A stretch of 64,000 nt of DNA from Candidatus Ornithospirochaeta avicola. Its GTDB lineage: Bacteria; Spirochaetota; Spirochaetia; Sphaerochaetales; Sphaerochaetaceae. The notes beneath the pieces were generated by a model. The model saw only the letters and a program-made list of their open reading frames with translations, had not been told where the DNA came from and made no database searches. Below, piece by piece: positions 60,639 to 64,000 of the stretch. Location: contig DXHU01000016.1 of assembly GCA_019113245.1 (NCBI GenBank), positions 42,739-106,738 on the forward strand. The letters run 5' to 3'. Within the stretch, counting starts at the first letter, position 1, and the number at the start of each line of letters is the position of its first letter. The translations under genes were made by a program, and so were the position numbers.

Positions 60639-62140
60639 TGAGAAGAATTGAGAAACTGAAGAAGCTTGATGAAAAACTTGTGACACTCAATAACGCAATG
60701 AGTGTCATAAGCTGGGACTATGAGACTGAGACTCCGGAAAAGGGAGCTGAGGAGAGAAGCCGCGAGCTTTCTCTTCTTTCTGTTTTTGCCCACAGGATGA
60801 GCAATGATGAAGAATATGCTGACCTTGCTCTTTCAATAAAGGATGATGAGCTTGAAAGCGATGCAGAAAGGGCGCTTTTAAGGGAGATAAAAGAAATTGT
60901 TGAAGAAAACAGCAGGCTTCCTGAGAGCCTTGTTGAGAAAGAAACCCTGCTTGAAGGACAGGCTCACTCTGCATGGCTTGAGGCCAGGGCAGAAAACAGC
61001 TGGGCTGTCTTTGCTCCAAAGCTTTCTGAGCTTCTGAAGATCAAAAAAGAGAAGGCAGCTATTCTGAATCCGGAGATGGACTGCTATGACTTCTATCTCG
61101 ATAAATTCGAGCCCGGAATGCTTAAAAAGGATATAGATCCGCTCTTTGCAGATCTTGAGAAAGTCTGCCACAGCGTCATGGACAAGGTCATATCCAGATG
61201 TGAGAGCATAAATTCGTCTTTCCTTCTTGAGGATTATGATCAAGAAAAGATGAAGGATTTCTCTGCCTTCATGATGAAGAAGATGGGCTTTGATTTCTCC
61301 CGCGGTAAGCTCGGCATATCTGTTCATCCTTTCACAACAAGCATGGGTCCAGATGATGTGAGAATCACAAACAGATATAACGACAGCAGCATATTCGATC
61401 CAGTTGCATCAGTCACTCATGAAACAGGGCATGCCCTTTATGAGCAGATGAGCGCGCTGAATCCTGAAATAAGGGGGACAAGAATCTCAGGCGGTGTGAC
61501 TATGGGACTTCATGAGAGCCAGTCAAGATTCTGGGAAAATATTATGGGCAGAAGCAGGGCTTTCTGGGTATATATGTATCCTCATTTCAAGAGATTCTTC
61601 CCCCGCTTTGAGTCTGTAAGTCTTGATGACTTTTTGAAGGCAATCAATAAAAGCGAGAGCAGTGCGATAAGGGTGAATGCTGATGAGCTTACATATTCTC
61701 TTCATATAATTGTCCGCTATGAGATAGAGAAAGCGCTCTTTAGCGGAGAACTGAAAGTCGAGGATGTTCCTGAGATGTGGAACAAGCTCTACAAGGAGAA
61801 AGTAAGGTATACAGTCAAGAATGACCTTGAGGGAGCGCTTCAGGATTCTCACTGGTCAAATGGCCAGTTCGGATATTTCCCATCCTATGCGATTGGAAAC
61901 ATCTATGCGGCGATGTTCCTTGATTCTCTTTCTTCCTCTCTCGGTGGAGCTGACATGCTTGAAAAATGCCTTGAAGAAGGTACGTGGGACCTGGTTACAT
62001 CCTGGCAGAGAAAGTCCATCTGGGAAAAAGGTGGAATTTATCTTCCAAAGGATTTAATATATCAAGTATGTGGACGTGCTGTCACTTTGGAGCCTTTCAA
62101 GAAGTATCTGGAGGAAAAATACAGCAGCCTGTATTTATAG
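60638..62140 (+). CDS. M32-family carboxypeptidase (Taq type)
   Basis: 500 residues. The zinc motif HETGHALYEQ and the SHWSNGQFGYFPSYAIGN segment identify thermostable carboxypeptidase 1 relatives, which remove C-terminal residues from peptides in the cytoplasm. The ATG overlaps the thrS stop by one base, so it is translated from the T-box-controlled transcript. Confidence 0.93.
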   Translation: MRRIEKLKKLDEKLVTLNNAMSVISWDYETETPEKGAEERSRELSLLSVFAHRMSNDEEYADLALSIKDDELESDAERALLREIKEIVEENSRLPESLVEKETLLEGQAHSAWLEARAENSWAVFAPKLSELLKIKKEKAAILNPEMDCYDFYLDKFEPGMLKKDIDPLFADLEKVCHSVMDKVISRCESINSSFLLEDYDQEKMKDFSAFMMKKMGFDFSRGKLGISVHPFTTSMGPDDVRITNRYNDSSIFDPVASVTHETGHALYEQMSALNPEIRGTRISGGVTMGLHESQSRFWENIMGRSRAFWVYMYPHFKRFFPRFESVSLDDFLKAINKSESSAIRVNADELTYSLHIIVRYEIEKALFSGELKVEDVPEMWNKLYKEKVRYTVKNDLEGALQDSHWSNGQFGYFPSYAIGNIYAAMFLDSLSSSLGGADMLEKCLEEGTWDLVTSWQRKSIWEKGGIYLPKDLIYQVCGRAVTLEPFKKYLEEKYSSLYL

Positions 62141-62149
62141 GAGAAGAAA

Positions 62150-62749
62150 GTGAACATACCTAACAGACTCACAGTATTGCGTCTTGTGCTTGTGCCGGTT
62201 TTCTTTATCGCATTCTCCCTGCCTTCCTGGTTTGGAAGCAGCGTGGAGATTCTCAGTGCGGTGCTTGTTCTGATCTGCTATGCCACAGCAGAGCTTTCTG
62301 ACCTGATTGATGGGAAGATTGCAAGAAAATACAACCTTGTGACAGACCTTGGAAAGGTTATGGATCCGTTTGCAGACACACTCAGCCATCTGACATTCTT
62401 TGTATGTTTCCTCTCCAGAGGCATAATGCCTGCATGGACATTCGTTATAATAATGTGGAGAGAGTTCGCAATCCTCTTTATGAGGATGCTGCTCATAAAG
62501 CAGGGAGGAAAGGCAATGCCTGCAAATATATGGGGCAAGAGCAAGACATGTCTTTATGCATTCACAAGCATAATCTCGATACTCTATATTGTCGTATCTG
62601 CATTTGCAGACCTTTCTTCTGCAGATCAGGTGCTGAGAAATATTCTTTATGTATTCTTCTCCCTTTCAGCTCTTGCTGCTCTTCTGAGTTTCGTCACATA
62701 CTTAAGTGACGTCATTAAAAGCAAGGCTCTGAGCGGAATGACAAGATAA
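62150..62749 (+). CDS. pgsA: CDP-alcohol phosphatidyltransferase, PgsA-like
   Basis: 199 residues with about five to six membrane segments. The CDP-alcohol phosphotransferase signature DxxDGxxARxxxxxxxxGxxxDxxxD is complete in SDLIDGKIAR...LGKVMDPFAD. Length and MNIPNRLTVLRLVLVPVF start fit phosphatidylglycerophosphate synthase. GTG start with GGAG upstream. Ten nt after the peptidase gene. Confidence 0.88.
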   Translation: MNIPNRLTVLRLVLVPVFFIAFSLPSWFGSSVEILSAVLVLICYATAELSDLIDGKIARKYNLVTDLGKVMDPFADTLSHLTFFVCFLSRGIMPAWTFVIIMWREFAILFMRMLLIKQGGKAMPANIWGKSKTCLYAFTSIISILYIVVSAFADLSSADQVLRNILYVFFSLSALAALLSFVTYLSDVIKSKALSGMTR

Positions 62750-62755
62750 GGAGAA

Positions 62756-62781
62756 AGGGCAGGGCAGCCTGCTCTTTTTTT
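62756..62781 (+). terminator. terminator-like hairpin directly abutting a start codon
   Basis: AGGGCAGG / CCTGCTCT stem (one G:U), 4-nt loop, run of seven T ending at 62781; the next base is the A of the HAD gene ATG. Confidence 0.75.
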
Positions 62782-63558
62782 ATGAAAGAACTTACGGGAT
62801 TTTCAAAAGAAGAAAAGGAAAGTGCCAGCTTCGTCATAAGTGACTTTGACGATACTGTCACAACTGACGGCCTTATTTATCCAGATGCTCTGGAGAGCCT
62901 TTATAAATTAAGAGATATTGGGAAAAAGACAATAATAGTCACAGGAGGATCTGCCGGCTGGGCTGATTCTTATATGCGCCTTTTTCCTGTTGATGCAGTC
63001 GTTGCAGAAAGTGGCGCGCTTCTTCTTGTCAGGGAAAAGGGAGAGATTAAATATTATGTAAGTCCTCTTATTCGGGACAGAGCTGAGTATGAGAAGAAGA
63101 AAAACGATCTGATGAAAGAGACAGAGAAAGAATATGCTTTCTCATCAGACCAGTACTGTCGCATCTTCGATGTTGCATACGAGAGAAAGAGCATGGATAG
63201 GGATGCTGAGGAGCGCCTTATGAAGAGGCTTGAGAAGATGGATGCAAAAATACTTGTAAGCTCCATACATGTTAATGTTCTTTTTTCTCCGCTGAACAAA
63301 GCAAAAGGACTTGAGTCTTTCTTTCCTCTCTTGAAAAGAAAACTTTCGGTAGACATGGACTTTCCCCGTTTTACATCATCGTCAATCGCGCTTGGAGACA
63401 GCAGGAACGATGAAGAGCTGTTTTCTTTAATTCCTCTTTCTGTCGGAAACATGAGGGTCAAGGAAAATGAAAAGGCATTTTCCTCTCTACCTAAATACTA
63501 TGTGAAGGAATACGGGAGCAGGGCATTTGCAAGAACAGTCTCGTTGCTTCTTTCTTAA
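62782..63558 (+). CDS. HAD-superfamily phosphatase (type IIB, Cof-like)
   Basis: 258 residues. All four HAD motifs are visible: SDFDDTVT (nucleophile and acid Asp), IIVTGGS, the Lys of LNKAKGLESF, and ALGDSRNDEEL. It probably dephosphorylates a sugar phosphate or similar metabolite. No ribosome site follows the hairpin; the nearest AAGGAG (before the stem) is more than 25 nt from the ATG. Motif I begins near residue 20, so a much later start is unlikely. Confidence 0.88.
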   Translation: MKELTGFSKEEKESASFVISDFDDTVTTDGLIYPDALESLYKLRDIGKKTIIVTGGSAGWADSYMRLFPVDAVVAESGALLLVREKGEIKYYVSPLIRDRAEYEKKKNDLMKETEKEYAFSSDQYCRIFDVAYERKSMDRDAEERLMKRLEKMDAKILVSSIHVNVLFSPLNKAKGLESFFPLLKRKLSVDMDFPRFTSSSIALGDSRNDEELFSLIPLSVGNMRVKENEKAFSSLPKYYVKEYGSRAFARTVSLLLS

Positions 63559-63622
63559 TTCATTGCAAAGTAAGAAAATAAAACATATTTGAATTTTTCG
63601 TGCAAAATTTTCATTATTTTTC

Positions 63623-63652
63623 TTGACAATTATTCTGATTTTGATGTACATT
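63623..63652 (+). promoter_or_regulatory. rRNA operon promoter
   Basis: TTGACA (63623-63628), 18 nt, TACATT (63647-63652), preceded by A/T tracts, about 220 nt before 16S. Confidence 0.65.
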
Positions 63653-63659
63653 GTTAGGG

Positions 63660-63872
63660 CACGCAGAGAAAGCGATGCGTGATTTATAAAGATTTTTGAC
63701 AGATATATTAGAGAAGGGAAAGAGAAGAAATTAAAGGAGAAATCCTTTAAGCAGAAGCGTGGTGCTTCTGTCAATTCACGAACAGATTGGAAAAAGAAGC
63801 CAAGAGTTTGAAAAAGAGTGACAGGGTAAACTTAAAGTTGAAATAGCCTCAGTCTTCGGACTGAGGAGAACA
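63660..63872 (+). other. 16S rRNA leader with processing hairpins
   Basis: Non-coding leader holding CAGAAGC / GCTTCTG (63752-63770) and CCTCAGTC-TTCG-GACTGAGG (63847-63866), a UUCG-capped 8-bp hairpin a few bases before the mature 5' end. Confidence 0.6.

Positions 63873-64000
<128 letters not shown>

Overview
The window reads as a chromosomal segment of an anaerobic, fermentative spirochaete. A 16S rRNA gene begins at the right edge, and its first 128 bases have the spirochaete-type start after the universal GAGTTTGATCCTGGCTCAG. The metabolic genes fit: pyruvate:ferredoxin oxidoreductase, two [FeFe]-hydrogenase-type proteins, Rex, two glutamate dehydrogenases and a phosphofructokinase of the G/K active-site type. 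Base composition is moderate and genes are dense. No tRNA genes or CRISPR arrays were seen. Placement below phylum rests on little and is left open.

Layout. 1-12.4 kb: a partial PEP-synthase-like protein with receiver-like N-terminus, an NAD-type glutamate dehydrogenase, a small HTH protein, an S9 peptidase, PFOR, a patatin and a WYL regulator. 12.6-15.7 kb: a large predicted surface lipoprotein whose frame is broken at a run of ten G, a likely phase-variation switch. 16-26.8 kb: a long leftward block of tightly packed genes: a three-gene xanthine-dehydrogenase-like set, dnaE, a YggT protein, recG, rsmD and an acyl-ACP thioesterase. 27-32 kb: ligA, an aminotransferase, a ModE-like HTH protein and pfk. 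32-36.7 kb: an AT-rich gap with a predicted small RNA, cytidine deaminase, an AlbA_2-type regulator behind a phased repeat array, and an esterase/acyltransferase pair with substituted catalytic residues. 37.7-45.3 kb: an NSS transporter, a hypothetical protein, DUF1846, a second glutamate dehydrogenase, pgi and argR. 45.4-50 kb: a membrane protein, a VTE5/VTE6-like kinase pair, groEL and yajC. 50.07-51.85 kb: a DUF4143-type ATPase lying between two perfect 56-bp repeats. 51.9-58.5 kb: ispH, rex and a five-gene hydrogenase cluster with a sensory hydrogenase and a SpoIIE phosphatase. 58.6-63.6 kb: a T-box-controlled thrS, an M32 carboxypeptidase, pgsA and a HAD phosphatase. The rRNA promoter and leader follow.

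How it fits together. PFOR would supply reduced ferredoxin and acetyl-CoA, the hydrogenases would discharge or sense electrons, and Rex would read NADH/NAD+. GDH, ArgR and the PEP-synthase-like protein link amino acids to central carbon.

The most unusual feature is a predicted RNA of about 85 nt (32507-32593). It carries two copies of ACCTCCTTTTGT, a copy of the 16S anti-Shine-Dalgarno sequence, behind a strong promoter and ahead of an intrinsic terminator. In the same window about ten genes have no Shine-Dalgarno sequence; each has a -10-like hexamer only 6-9 nt before its start codon, so their mRNAs are probably leaderless. Together these suggest, as inference only, a layer of translational control that could separate SD-led from leaderless mRNAs.
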